A DNA stretch of 36,571 nt from Sphingobacterium sp. T2 (lineage in GTDB: Bacteria > Bacteroidota > Bacteroidia > Sphingobacteriales > Sphingobacteriaceae). Shown one piece after another: positions 10,027 to 19,681 of this stretch; positions within the stretch are counted from its first letter, which is position 1, and each line of letters opens with the position of its first letter. The notes under the pieces were generated by a model. The model made no database searches. It saw only the letters and a program-made list of their open reading frames with translations, and was not told where the DNA came from. Made by a program: the position numbers and the translations under genes. Location of the stretch: positions 1 to 36,571 of the forward strand of contig NZ_JXAC01000023.1 in the NCBI RefSeq assembly GCF_000814685.1. The letters are read 5' to 3'.

Positions 10027-11858
10027 ATGAAAAAGAAGATTTTATTAGCATGTTTATTGCTGGCTTCGCAGTTCTCTTTTGCCCAGGATTGGAAGCCTGC
10101 AGGATCCAAAATTATGACCTCTTGGGGGGAAAAGGTGAACCCCGAAAATCCTCATCCGGAATATCCAAGACCTATGTTGGTCAGAGAAAACAATTGGCAA
10201 AACCTTAATGGATTGTGGAATTACGCCATCACTGATGCCGACAGAACAGCATTTCCGGAACAGTGGGAGGGTAAAATCCTAGTGCCTTTTGCCGTAGAAT
10301 CGGCCTGTCAGGGGTAGGTAAAATTGTAGGGAAAGACAAAGCTTTATGGTACCACCGTACAATAACCTTGAACAAGAATGTCAATAAAGATAATATACTC
10401 TTACATTTTGGTGCTGTAGACTGGCGCTGTGACGTCTATGTCAACGGCAAGCATGTAGGAACGCATGAGGGCGGCTTTGATCCTTTTACCATGGATATTA
10501 CTTCCTTTGTGAAGAAGGGTGCTAAACAGGATATAATATTAAAAGTATGGGATCCAACCGACGATGGTCCTCAACCTCGTGGTAAGCAGATAAAAAATCC
10601 GCATGGTATATGGTATACCCCAGTTACTGGAATATGGCAAACGGTATGGGTCGAGAGTGTGCCTAAATCCTATATTGTTAAGACCAAGCATACTCCGCAA
10701 TTTGATGCAAAGAAACTGACTGTAGAGTCTTTCGTCACCAATGAAAATGCAGGTGACCAGATAAAGGTAGTGGTGCTCGACGGACAACAAGAGATTACGC
10801 AAAAGACAGGTACTGTCAATACCGCTTTGGAAATCGATGTGCCTAATCTTCAGGCTTGGTCTCCTTCTAATCCTAAGCTGTATGATTTGGAAATACTACT
10901 GCTTCGAAAAGGTAAGGTTATAGACAAAGCCAAAAGCTATTTCGCGATGCGCAAAATTTCGATGCAGAAAGATGCAAACGGCATTCAACGTATGATGCTT
11001 AACAATGAATTTGTCTTTCAGTTTGGACCTTTAGACCAAGGATGGTGGCCGGATGGTTTGCATACAGCACCATCGGACGAGGCATTGAAATTCGATGTTA
11101 TCAAAACTAAAGAAATGGGATTCAACATGATCCGCAAGCATATAAAGGTGGAACCTGCACGCTGGTATCGTCATTGCGACAGCGTAGGAATATTGGTATG
11201 GCAGGATATGCCAAGTGGAGATTTAGGAGGTAATGCTTGGGATATGCAGCCGGGAAAAATTTCTGGAAATAACAGAGATAAGCAACGTTCGCCGGAATCT
11301 GAAAGCTACTATCGTAAGGAATGGAAAAATATTATGGAGTCCTTACACAATTATCCGTCAATTGTCGTGTGGGTGCCTTTCAATGAAGCTTGGGGACAAT
11401 TCAAAACCAAAGAGATTACGGAGTGGACCATGAACTTCGATACATCACGTCTGGTAAACAGTGCCAGCGGCGGAAACTTTATGTATACAGGACATATCCT
11501 TGACATTCACAATTATCCTGATGCGGCTATGCCTGACCCACACGTCTTTGGCGATAAGCAGATCTTGGCTCTTGGAGAGTTTGGTGGATTAGGACTGCCT
11601 GTGGAAGGTCATACATGGCAACAAAAAGACAATTGGGGTTACCAGACCTTCAAAAATAAAGAAGAATTATTTAATCGCTATAAACAGCTGATCGATAAGC
11701 TGGATAAATTAATTCCTATGGGGCTTTCTGCGGCCGTGTATACGCAGACTACGGACGTAGAGGTAGAAACCAATGGCTTGATGACATACGACAGAAAGGT
11801 AGTTAAAATTCCTGAAAGTGAGCTATTTAAAGTGCATAGTAAATTATACAAACATTAA
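10027..11858 (+). CDS. Glycoside hydrolase family 2 enzyme (beta-galactosidase/glucuronidase-like), one frameshift
   Basis: A secreted GH2 enzyme of about 610 residues; the signal peptide ends at FSFAQ. A sugar-binding jelly-roll domain (NLNGLWNYAI, then LLHFGAVDWRCDVYVNG) is followed by an immunoglobulin-like domain and a TIM barrel. The acid/base Glu is in VPFNEAWGQF (codon 11385-11387) and the likely nucleophile in LALGEFGG (codon 11577-11579), both as expected for GH2. The frame breaks near 10311: a missing C in a CC run turns ESALSGVGK into ESACQG and stop; the next frame continues to 11858. The chain is short for GH2, lacking the extra C-terminal domains of large beta-galactosidases. 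It lies 25 bases after the GH127-like gene and 33 bases before the glutaminase-like gene, so the three are probably co-transcribed. Linkage and sugar specificity cannot be read from the sequence. Confidence 0.86.
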
Positions 11859-11890
11859 AACCTAAACCGGTCTCAAGATTAAATGATATC

Positions 11891-14368
11891 ATGAATTTTA
11901 AATTGAAAATTACACTTGTAGCTATCTTTTTGTGTGCTTTTTTAGGGGTATCAGCACAAAGGCAGGCAAACAGAAATGAGCTTCGTGCTCCTGCCTTTCC
12001 GCTGATAACCATTGATCCTAATACCAGTGCTTGGTCCTATAGTGATAACCTATACGATGATGCAGTGCGTCATTGGACAGGTAAGCCTTTTCCGCTCTTG
12101 GGAGTACTGAAAGTCGACGGCGTAGCATATAGATTTATGGGAAAGGAAGATATTGAGCTGGAAGCCATCGCCAAAATGGCGGAACAGGCTGGGTGGTCCG
12201 CAAAATTTACGATGCAAGAACCTTCCGCCGACTGGATGAATGTTGACTTTTCGGATGAAGGATGGAAAAGAGGAGAAGCTCCTTTCGGAACAAAGGATAA
12301 AGAGCCTGCAGCCAAAACAGATTGGCGGGAACCAAAAATATGGGTACGTAGGGAGTTTTACCTGAATGAGGATTTGCAGGGGAAACCTGTCTACGTGGAG
12401 TTTACCCACGATGATGATGCCATTATCTATGTAAATGGAATAGAAGTGGCCAACACCGGACAAGCGACAGGAAAAAATAGAAGGGTAAAACTGCCAGAAG
12501 CTGCAGTAAAAACTCTTAAAAAGGGCAAAAATGTGCTAGCCGGATACTGTTATAACCGCGTAGCTAATGGTTATTTCGATTTCGGACTATATACAGAAAA
12601 GAAGAATAGTGTGATATTTCCTCAGGCAGCCAAACAGTTGTCAGTAAATGTGCAGGCCACACAAACGCACTACGAGTTCGATTGTGGCCCCGTACGCCTT
12701 GAGGTTTCTTTTATAGCACCTCTATTGCTGGAAAATCTGGATTTGGTGTCTCGTCCTGTAAACTATTTGGCCTACACAGTGAAATCCTTAGACGGGAAAA
12801 AACACCAGGTACAGCTGTATGTGGAAGCCTCTACTAACTGGGCGCTAAACCATCCTCTGCAAGAGTCCACGTTGGCACAATATAAGTCTGGAGGATTGGC
12901 ATATGTTAAGACTGGTAGCAAAAGTCAGGAAATCCTCGGCAAGAAGGGGGATGATCTCCGTATAGATTGGGGATATTTTTATATGGCTGCCGATGCTTCC
13001 AAGACAAGAACCGCCACAGGAGATGGACTAACCTTACGCTCGGCATTTATGAATGACAACAAACTGGACTCTTCAGATAAAGGAAGACAGCTGGTCTTAA
13101 CGCAAAACTTTGCGGTGAGTAAAAGCTATTCCGACAAGATCCTGTTGGGATATGATGATATATATTCTATTCAGTACTTCGGACAGAATTTAAGGCCCTA
13201 TTGGAATAGAAATGAAGATAGCTCTATAGAGAAACAATTCGAAGCTGCCCATAAAGAATTTGCAACATTAAAGACCGCTTGTGAAAAGTTTGATGTGGAG
13301 TTGTGGAACACGGCCATGCGTGTAGGCGGCAAAGAATATGCATCGTTGACAGCGCTCGCCTACCGTCAGTCTATTGCTGCCCATAAACTTGTAAAAGCTC
13401 CTAATGGTGATTTGCTGTGGCTTTCCAAAGAGAATGACAGCAATGGCTCTATAGGTACTGTGGATGTGACATATCCTTCAGCTCCTCTATATTTATATTA
13501 TAATCCTGAGCTGGCTAAAGGCTTACTCAACCACATATTTTACTATAGTGAAAGCAAGCGGTGGAAAAAGCCTTTTGCGGCGCATGATGTCGGCACTTAT
13601 CCGCTTGCCAATGGACAGACCTATGGGGGTGATATGCCTGTGGAAGAGTCCGGAAATATGGTTATCCTGACCTATGCGATAGCGCGCATGGAGCAGAATG
13701 CCGAATATGCCAGAAAACATTGGGAAGTATTGACCACCTGGACAGACTATCTTGTCGAACATGGACAGGATCCCGACAACCAGCTGTGTACGGATGACTT
13801 CGCAGGCCATTTTGCCCATAATGCCAACCTTTCTGTAAAAGCTATTGTAGCCATAGCTGCTTACGGTCATCTTGCCAAAATGTTGGGAATGAATGATGTG
13901 GCGAAAAAATATATAGCTAAAGCCAAAGAGATGGCTTCAATATGGAAAGTGATGGCGGCAGATGGCGACCACTATAAGCTTACCTTCGATAAGTCCGGGA
14001 CCTGGAGCCAAAAGTATAATCTGGTCTGGGATAAGATTTTAGGGATGCATATTTTTGATGAAGACATCATTCAGACGGAAATCCAATATTATCTTACCAA
14101 ACAAAATAAGTATGGTCTGCCTTTGGATAACAGACGTACTTACACGAAGACAGATTGGATTATGTGGACCGCTACCATGGCTGAAGACATAGATACTTTC
14201 CGGAAGTTTATCACTCCAGTATATAACTTTATGCATGAGACCACAGACCGTCTGCCCATGTCGGATTGGATTTATACGGATAAGCCAGTTCGTGCCGGCT
14301 TTAAAGCCCGTTCGGTAGTGGGGGGCTATTTCATCAAAATGCTAGAAGAAAAAATCAATAAACAATAA
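11891..14368 (+). CDS. Glutaminase A-like protein (DUF4964/DUF5127/DUF4965/DUF1793 architecture), secreted
   Basis: An intact 825-residue secreted protein (signal peptide ending LGVSAQ). The order of parts looks like DUF4964 (residues ~25-85, APAFPLITIDPNTSAWS), a jelly-roll insert (~100-235, EFTHDDDAIIYVNGIEV) resembling a GH2-type galactose-binding domain, DUF5127 (~250-480), DUF4965 (~480-650, HDVGTYPLANGQ) and an alpha-barrel DUF1793-like C-terminus (CTDDFAGHFAHNANLSVKA, SWKVMAADGDHYKLTF-like). Databases call this family glutaminase A after a fungal enzyme. In Bacteroidota the genes occur in polysaccharide loci, so a glycosidase role on the alpha-barrel is at least as likely here. It is the last gene of the GH127-GH2 operon and is followed by a strong terminator at 14392-14425. 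Confidence 0.8.
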   Translation: MNFKLKITLVAIFLCAFLGVSAQRQANRNELRAPAFPLITIDPNTSAWSYSDNLYDDAVRHWTGKPFPLLGVLKVDGVAYRFMGKEDIELEAIAKMAEQAGWSAKFTMQEPSADWMNVDFSDEGWKRGEAPFGTKDKEPAAKTDWREPKIWVRREFYLNEDLQGKPVYVEFTHDDDAIIYVNGIEVANTGQATGKNRRVKLPEAAVKTLKKGKNVLAGYCYNRVANGYFDFGLYTEKKNSVIFPQAAKQLSVNVQATQTHYEFDCGPVRLEVSFIAPLLLENLDLVSRPVNYLAYTVKSLDGKKHQVQLYVEASTNWALNHPLQESTLAQYKSGGLAYVKTGSKSQEILGKKGDDLRIDWGYFYMAADASKTRTATGDGLTLRSAFMNDNKLDSSDKGRQLVLTQNFAVSKSYSDKILLGYDDIYSIQYFGQNLRPYWNRNEDSSIEKQFEAAHKEFATLKTACEKFDVELWNTAMRVGGKEYASLTALAYRQSIAAHKLVKAPNGDLLWLSKENDSNGSIGTVDVTYPSAPLYLYYNPELAKGLLNHIFYYSESKRWKKPFAAHDVGTYPLANGQTYGGDMPVEESGNMVILTYAIARMEQNAEYARKHWEVLTTWTDYLVEHGQDPDNQLCTDDFAGHFAHNANLSVKAIVAIAAYGHLAKMLGMNDVAKKYIAKAKEMASIWKVMAADGDHYKLTFDKSGTWSQKYNLVWDKILGMHIFDEDIIQTEIQYYLTKQNKYGLPLDNRRTYTKTDWIMWTATMAEDIDTFRKFITPVYNFMHETTDRLPMSDWIYTDKPVRAGFKARSVVGGYFIKMLEEKINKQ

Positions 14369-14391
14369 TAAATTTAACTAGCTTTGGGTAG

Positions 14392-14425
14392 GTAACCTCA
14401 TCAATTGGATGAGGTTACTTTTTTT
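14392..14425 (+). terminator. Intrinsic terminator of the GH127-GH2-glutaminase operon
   Basis: An 11-base perfect stem (GTAACCTCATC paired with GATGAGGTTAC) closes a 5-base loop and runs into a T7 tract. It lies 24 bases after the stop of the glutaminase-like gene. Confidence 0.85.
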
Positions 14426-14486
14426 ATTGTTTTATAACAAACAATTTGAGAGTTCGAATTGTTATACCAAAAATATTATTCAATTT

Positions 14487-15995
14487 ATGGATATTCATGT
14501 TCGATTGCTTTCGAAAAAGGATTATGCTGATTTGCGGAAATCCATGTCGAAGGCATATCATGGTATTGGAGGGATATGGTCTAAGGAAAATATTGTAGAC
14601 CTTATAGATATCTTTCCTGAAGGTCAGTTTTGTGTGGAGGCCAATGGCCATGTCGTAGCTTGTGCGCTCTCCATAATAATAGATTCCAAAAAAACGTCTA
14701 TTGAAGATTCTTATTTGGAAATCACGGATGATGGAAAGTTTACCAAGCACGACTACAACGGTGATACGCTGTACGGCATAGAGGTGTTCGTACATCCGGA
14801 TTATCGTTCCCTACGACTCGGTAGAAGATTGTACGATAGCCGCAAGGAGCTTTGTGAGCAGATGAACCTCAAAGGCATAGTTGCCGGAGGACGTATTCCA
14901 AACTACTATAATTATGCGGATGAGATGAGTCCGCGCGTATATATCGAAAAGGTAAAACGTAAGGAAATATATGACCCTACACTTACCTTTCAGCTGTCTA
15001 ATGATTTCCATGTGAAGAAAATCCTTAAGAATTATCTTCCCGGAGATTCGGAATCCAAAGAATTTGCCACCCTCCTGGAGTGGAACAACATTTATTACGA
15101 CCCTAATGCCAGGGCTAGTTCAGCTACGAAACAAACCATTCGTTTGGGGTTAGTGCAGTGGCAGATGCGTCTTTTCGAAGATTTGGAAGATTTCTACGAC
15201 CAAGTGGAGTTCTTTGTGGATGCGGTGAGTGATTATGGTGCCGACTTTATTATGTTTCCGGAATTTTTTAATACTCCGCTGATGCGCCCTTATAACGACC
15301 TTCCGGAGAGGATGGCCATGGAAAAGCTTGCCGGCTTCACTAAAGAAATTTCGGAGCGTATTTCTAAGTTTGCCGTCTCTTATAACGTAAATATCATTGC
15401 AGGCTCTATGCCCCTTTACGAACGCGGAAAACTATATAATGCCAGCTACTTGTGTCATCGTAATGGGCATGTAGACCAGTACCGTAAGATACATATTACG
15501 CCAAATGAACTCAAATATTATGGAATGGTGGGAGGTAACGAAGTCAATGTGTTCGATACTGACTGTGGCAAGATCGGTTTATTGATTTGTTATGATGTAG
15601 AATTTCCGGAGTTAGGACGTATCTTGGCAGAACAGGGGATGAAAATACTTTTTGTTCCTTATATGACCGATACGCAGAATGGATATATGCGTGTACGGCA
15701 TTGTGCACAGGCCAGAGCCATTGAAAATGAATGCTATGTGGCTATTGCCGGTTCTGTGGGCAACCTGCCGCATGTCAACAATATGGATATTCAATATTCA
15801 CAGTCAGCGGTGTTTACGCCTTCGGATTTTGCCTTTCCGAATAATGCGGTGAAGGCGGAGGCTACCCCTAATGCCGAAATGGTGTTGATCGCTGACGTAG
15901 ATTTATATGCTTTGCGCGACCTGCATGAATATGGGACGGTACAAAATCTCAAAGACCGCCGTAAGGATTTATATTCTGTAAAACTGTTGAAATAG
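14487..15995 (+). CDS. GNAT acetyltransferase-nitrilase fusion (carbon-nitrogen hydrolase)
   Basis: A 502-residue cytoplasmic two-domain protein. Residues ~1-200 are a GNAT domain (YGIEVFVHPDYRSLRLGRRL carries the acetyl-CoA loop) and ~217-500 a nitrilase-superfamily domain. The Glu-Lys-Cys triad is visible as Glu259 (FPEFF), Lys334 (YRKIHITP) and Cys368 (LLICYDVEFPE). The fusion is known in Bacteroidota and some other bacteria; its substrate is not established, and amide hydrolysis coupled to N-acylation is only an inference. I chose the ATG at 14487 because it begins the GNAT fold; an upstream in-frame start at 14409 would overlap the terminator hairpin and add a low-quality 26-residue extension. 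The gene stands alone and ends at the bidirectional terminator at 15999-16017, facing asnA. Confidence 0.9.
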   Translation: MDIHVRLLSKKDYADLRKSMSKAYHGIGGIWSKENIVDLIDIFPEGQFCVEANGHVVACALSIIIDSKKTSIEDSYLEITDDGKFTKHDYNGDTLYGIEVFVHPDYRSLRLGRRLYDSRKELCEQMNLKGIVAGGRIPNYYNYADEMSPRVYIEKVKRKEIYDPTLTFQLSNDFHVKKILKNYLPGDSESKEFATLLEWNNIYYDPNARASSATKQTIRLGLVQWQMRLFEDLEDFYDQVEFFVDAVSDYGADFIMFPEFFNTPLMRPYNDLPERMAMEKLAGFTKEISERISKFAVSYNVNIIAGSMPLYERGKLYNASYLCHRNGHVDQYRKIHITPNELKYYGMVGGNEVNVFDTDCGKIGLLICYDVEFPELGRILAEQGMKILFVPYMTDTQNGYMRVRHCAQARAIENECYVAIAGSVGNLPHVNNMDIQYSQSAVFTPSDFAFPNNAVKAEATPNAEMVLIADVDLYALRDLHEYGTVQNLKDRRKDLYSVKLLK

Positions 15996-15998
15996 AAT

Positions 15999-16017
15999 GA
16001 GCTGCCATAGGCAGCTC
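15999..16017. terminator. Terminator hairpin between the nitrilase fusion and asnA
   Basis: An 8-base stem (GAGCTGCC paired with GGCAGCTC) with a 3-base ATA loop sits just after the nitrilase stop and just after the asnA stop on the other strand. T-rich sequence follows on the plus side (TTCTTAT), so it mainly serves the plus-strand gene and may end both. Confidence 0.7.
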
Positions 16018-16020
16018 TTC

Positions 16021-17026
16021 TTATAATAGGTATATATTTTCTTCCGTCAATTTTTTCTTTTTATGTTCGTCCCAAATGCTTACCTGCACTTCCCCGATGT
16101 GGGATAGTTTCAACATAAACATGCATACGCGCGATTGGCCAATCCCTCCACCTACAGATTCTGTGAGTTGATCAGTCAATAGCATCTGATGAAAGGCTAA
16201 TGAGGCTCTTTCCGGACAGTTACGTATTTCAAGTTGTCGCTGAAGGGCTTTCTTATCCACTCGTATTCCCATAGAAGACAGTTCGAATGCACTTTGGATC
16301 ACGGGGTTCCATACCAATATGTCCCCATTAAGTCCTTCGTAGCCCTCTTCGTTCGGTGTACTCCAGTCGTCGTAGTCGGCAGCACGCCCGTCGTGGGCAA
16401 AACCATTGGAGAGCACTCCTCCAATACCATAGATGAATACCGCGCCATAAGCTTTTGCAATCTCATTTTCGCGCTCTTTAGGTGTCAGATCGGGATAACG
16501 TTGCAACAGCTCCTCGGAGGAGATAAAAGTAATGTCTTCCGGTAGTAACGGCTTTCAGATGTGGGTATTGGGCTTCTACATCTTTTTCTGTCTGCACCAG
16601 ACATTGATAGATGGCTTTGACTGTCTGCTTCAGATAGCTTAGGTTTCTATTTTCCGGCAAGATTACTTTCTCCCAGTCCCATTGGTCTACATATATGGAA
16701 TGTATAGGAGAGTAATCCTCGTCAGGACGCAAAGCACGCATGTCGGTGATAATACCTTCACCCGGTTCTAATTCCAGTTCTTTTAGACGAATGCGCTTCC
16801 ATTTGGCTAATGAATGGACCACTACGGCACGCTGCTCGTTCAATGCTTTGATAGGGAATGATACCGGTCTTTCAATGCCATTAAGGTCATCGTTGATACC
16901 CGTGCCATCTAAGACAATTAAGGGTGATGAAATAGGAATTAGGTTTAGTGCTTTTTTTAGATATGTCGAAAAAGTATCCTTTACAAATGTTATAGCCTGC
17001 TCTCTTTTTAATAAATCTCTGCTCAT
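16021..17026 (-). CDS. asnA: Aspartate-ammonia ligase (asparagine synthetase A), one frameshift
   Basis: AsnA makes asparagine from aspartate, ammonia and ATP in the cytoplasm. The whole gene codes for ~335 residues, the usual size for the family. Recognisable stretches are the N-terminal [34 protein letters not shown], the nucleotide-binding region [20 protein letters not shown] with QWDWEK, and the C-terminal [12 protein letters not shown] and [11 protein letters not shown]. The frame breaks near 16546, after PHLKAV: removing one base of the GTTA stretch leads directly to [19 protein letters not shown]. As this is a housekeeping enzyme and both halves are well conserved, an assembly indel is much likelier than loss. 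It is monocistronic, between two hairpin terminators, with an AACCAATT-type leader 16 bases before the ATG. Confidence 0.93.
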
Positions 17027-17128
17027 TCAGTTATTAAATCTAATTGGTTATCTTTTGTGATAAATTGTAATAAAATTAATACAATATCAATCAAAATAAT
17101 AATTGTAAAAAGTTTTTGTTGTGAATAT

Positions 17129-17168
17129 AAAAAACAAGGAGCTGCATATATGCAGCTCCTTGTTTTTT
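17129..17168. terminator. Bidirectional terminator downstream of the iscA-like gene
   Basis: A 14-base perfect stem (CAAGGAGCTGCATA and its complement) flanked by A6 and T6 runs forms a nearly 20-base palindrome. It ends the minus-strand nifS-iscA unit before the asnA promoter region. Confidence 0.88.
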
Positions 17169-17183
17169 ATATTTTGTTGCTGC

Positions 17184-17510
17184 TTAAACGGAAAAACTTT
17201 CACCACATGCACATGTTCTTGTAGCATTTGGGTTGTGGAATTCAAATCCTTTTCCATTTAAGCCGTCAGAATAATCTAATTCTGTTCCTGCCAGATAGAG
17301 ATATGATTTTATGTCGAGGCATATTTTTATGCCTTTGTCTTCAAAGATCTGATCGCCTTGTTTTTGTTCGTTGTCAAATTTAAGGTCGTAAGAAAGTCCG
17401 GAACATCCGCCACTCACCACGGCAACACGCACGAAATAGTTATCGTCGTACTGCTCGTCCTTCATAATCTGGAGGATTCTTTCTTTCGCTTTTTCTGTTA
17501 CGGTAACCAT
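17184..17510 (-). CDS. HesB/IscA/SufA-family A-type iron-sulfur carrier protein
   Basis: A 108-residue protein of the A-type carrier family, which passes Fe-S clusters or iron to target proteins. The three conserved cysteines are present: one in GGCSGLSY (residues ~35-42) and two in the C-terminal CAC of RTCACGESF. The ATG at 17510 gives the usual family length and start (MVTVTEKAKERIL); a longer reading to 17558 adds a poor 16-residue extension. It follows the nifS-like gene on the same strand after 82 bases, so the sulfur donor and the carrier are probably co-expressed. I cannot decide between IscA, SufA and ErpA from the sequence, so no symbol is given. Confidence 0.92.
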   Translation of the reverse strand: MVTVTEKAKERILQIMKDEQYDDNYFVRVAVVSGGCSGLSYDLKFDNEQKQGDQIFEDKGIKICLDIKSYLYLAGTELDYSDGLNGKGFEFHNPNATRTCACGESFSV

Positions 17511-17592
17511 AATTGTTAATCTTTTAAGATTGAAACAAAGTTCGTAAATAATTTGCAACGGACAATAGCAAAAGGTATTAATTTTGTCATTT

Positions 17593-18761
17593 TTATAAGA
17601 GGTTGGCCTTATACATCTGCCAGATTGGAGAGCTGTTTCGGATAGATTGTACTGCCATTTTTATCTTTTCAATGGCGCTGTCGAGCTCCTCTTTTGTGGT
17701 ATATTTGGAAAGACTGAAGCGTATACTGCACAGCGCGTCTTCGGCATCTACGCCCATAGCTGTAAGTACATGGGAAGGGTCTCTATCTCCCGACACACAT
17801 GCCGAACCCGATGATATAGCTATGTCAGGCAATTTGCTCATCAACTCCACACTCCGTACATATTTGAAAAGAATGTTGCTGGTGTTGCAAAGTCTTGGTA
17901 CATGCGCTGCATGTATAGTCGTCTCCTCAATCTCGTCAGTAAGTCTGTTTTCGAAATACTTTCTTTTCGCTTCGATATCACCGGGGGTGGCCTCACTGAG
18001 CATTTCAAAAGCTTTGCCCATACCCGCTATTGCAGCAGTGTTGTATGTTCCGCCACGCAGACTATTTTCCTGTTTACCACCTGTGATGAGAGGTTCAATC
18101 TGTATGGGACGGGACTTGCGTCGAATGTAAACACCACCGATACCTTTGGGACCGTGTAGTTTATGAGCACTAAAGCAACATACATCTATGCCCGAATCAC
18201 CATAGGTGAAGGGTAGTTTGCCTATAGCCTGCGTCGTGTCGCTAAAAAAGATAACCTTCCGCTGGGTGGCTATCTTGGCGATTTCCTCAACGGGATGTAT
18301 TACACCGGTTTCATTATTGGCATGCATGAAGCACATCAATATGGTGTCTGAGGTTATGGAACGTTCCAATCTTCGAGAGAAATATTCCCATCTTTATCTA
18401 AGGAAAGATAAGATATCCGGGCTCCTTTTTTCTGTAAAGCTTCCAAGGTGGATAGTACCGCTTTGTGTTCCGCTTTGGTAGTAATGATATGTTTTCCTAG
18501 ATGTTGATATCTCTCCCAGATTCCCCGTAATACCATATTAATGGACTCTGTCGCGCCACTGGTAAAGAAAATTTCCTTTGTCGATACTCCAAAATATGTG
18601 GCAATCTGTTTTCTGGCGGTTTCCACAGCATGGTTGGCCGCACGTCCTAGTCTGTGCTGCAAGCTGGAAGCATTGCCATAGTCCTCCTTCAGGTAGGGAA
18701 GCATAGTGTCCAATACAGCATCATCCACCCGTGTGGTAGCATTATTGTCCAGATAAATCAT
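17593..18761 (-). CDS. Cysteine desulfurase (NifS/IscS family), one frameshift
   Basis: A PLP enzyme that takes sulfur from cysteine for Fe-S clusters and thiolated tRNA. The joined product is ~389 residues, normal for the family. The start MIYLDNNATTRVDDAVLDTM is typical. The PLP-binding lysine is in CFSAHKLHGPKGIG and the persulfide-carrying cysteine in SSGSACVSGDRDPSHV; NNETG and GSLRGGT-like (NSLRGGTYN) motifs are also present. The long loop around the active Cys fits the NifS/IscS subgroup rather than SufS. The frame breaks near 18367: adding one T to a TT run turns SLEDWNVP-stop into SLEDLERSITSD and continues the protein. It is the first gene of a two-gene unit with the iscA-like carrier and is divergent from the MscS gene. 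Confidence 0.92.
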
Positions 18762-18844
18762 ACGATAAAGTTATCTAAAAACTAGGTATTATTCATTTGA
18801 AAGTTGTATATTCTTCGGATACAGAAAATTAATAGCAAGACTTT

Positions 18845-19681
18845 ATGGAAAATTATGAAGGAAGAATTGAAAAATTAATAGACCTCTTAGTATTAAAAGT
18901 GCCGGAGATAATTGCGGGTCTATTAATTCTAATTATTGGCCGATACGTTATTAGCTTGATTTTAAAGATTGTAAAATCCAGGTTTGAGAAAAGGAATATC
19001 GATATTTCTATTCGAGGGTTTATTCTCAGTTTGTTAAAGTTTGTATGTTATACGCTTTTAATTCTAACCGTTGCTAGTACAGTAGGTATACAGACGACAT
19101 CCTTTATAGCGGTATTGTCTGCTTTTGGCTTAGCGGTAGGGCTGGCATTGCAAGGAAGTCTATCCAATTTCGCGGGAGGGGTTTTGATACTTTTATTCCG
19201 CCCCTTTGAAATTGGTGATTATATCGATAGTGAAAACGGCGCTAGTGGGACGGTGGAAAAGATTGATTTGTTATACACCATTCTTAGGGACGCCAATGGC
19301 ATAAGTGTATTCAGTCCGAACGGCACATTGGCCAATTCTGTAATCAAGAATTATACAAAAATTACTTCAAGAAGATTTGAAATTGTTATAAGGATAGGAT
19401 ACGATGATAATATTAAAGTCGCTCGAGAAGCGATTCTCCAAATTCTTCATGCAGAAAAATCAATTTTGAAAAAACCGGCTCCAATAGTATTTGTGGGTTC
19501 TCTAGGGGACAGCTCAGTAAACTTGACGGTACGGGGTTGGATAAGCCGTGATGAATATTGGGATATATACAATCATCTTCAGGAGAAAATTAAAATGGCT
19601 CTTGATGAAAGAGGCATCACAATTCCTTATCCGCAAACGGAAATGCATATCAAAAATCTGCCAAAAGATATAGCCGGTTAA
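18845..19681 (+). CDS. Small-conductance mechanosensitive channel, MscS family
   Basis: A 278-residue inner-membrane channel that opens under membrane tension to release solutes in hypo-osmotic shock. It has three hydrophobic segments: ~17-37 (PEIIAGLLILIIGRYVISL), ~56-80 and the pore helix ~88-120 containing the Gly/Ala-rich GLAVGLALQGSLSNFAGG, followed by LFRPFEIGDYI, a signature of the MscS beta domain. Length and layout match the minimal MscS channel. The reading frame is intact. Its TAA overlaps by two bases the stop codon of the small convergent gene on the minus strand (19678-19824). It is divergent from the nifS-like gene across an 83-base gap. Confidence 0.93.
   Translation: MENYEGRIEKLIDLLVLKVPEIIAGLLILIIGRYVISLILKIVKSRFEKRNIDISIRGFILSLLKFVCYTLLILTVASTVGIQTTSFIAVLSAFGLAVGLALQGSLSNFAGGVLILLFRPFEIGDYIDSENGASGTVEKIDLLYTILRDANGISVFSPNGTLANSVIKNYTKITSRRFEIVIRIGYDDNIKVAREAILQILHAEKSILKKPAPIVFVGSLGDSSVNLTVRGWISRDEYWDIYNHLQEKIKMALDERGITIPYPQTEMHIKNLPKDIAG

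Noticed and set aside
14409-14486. Upstream start for the GNAT-nitrilase protein
   Set aside because: The extension overlaps the terminator hairpin and does not look like protein; the ATG at 14487 begins the GNAT fold.
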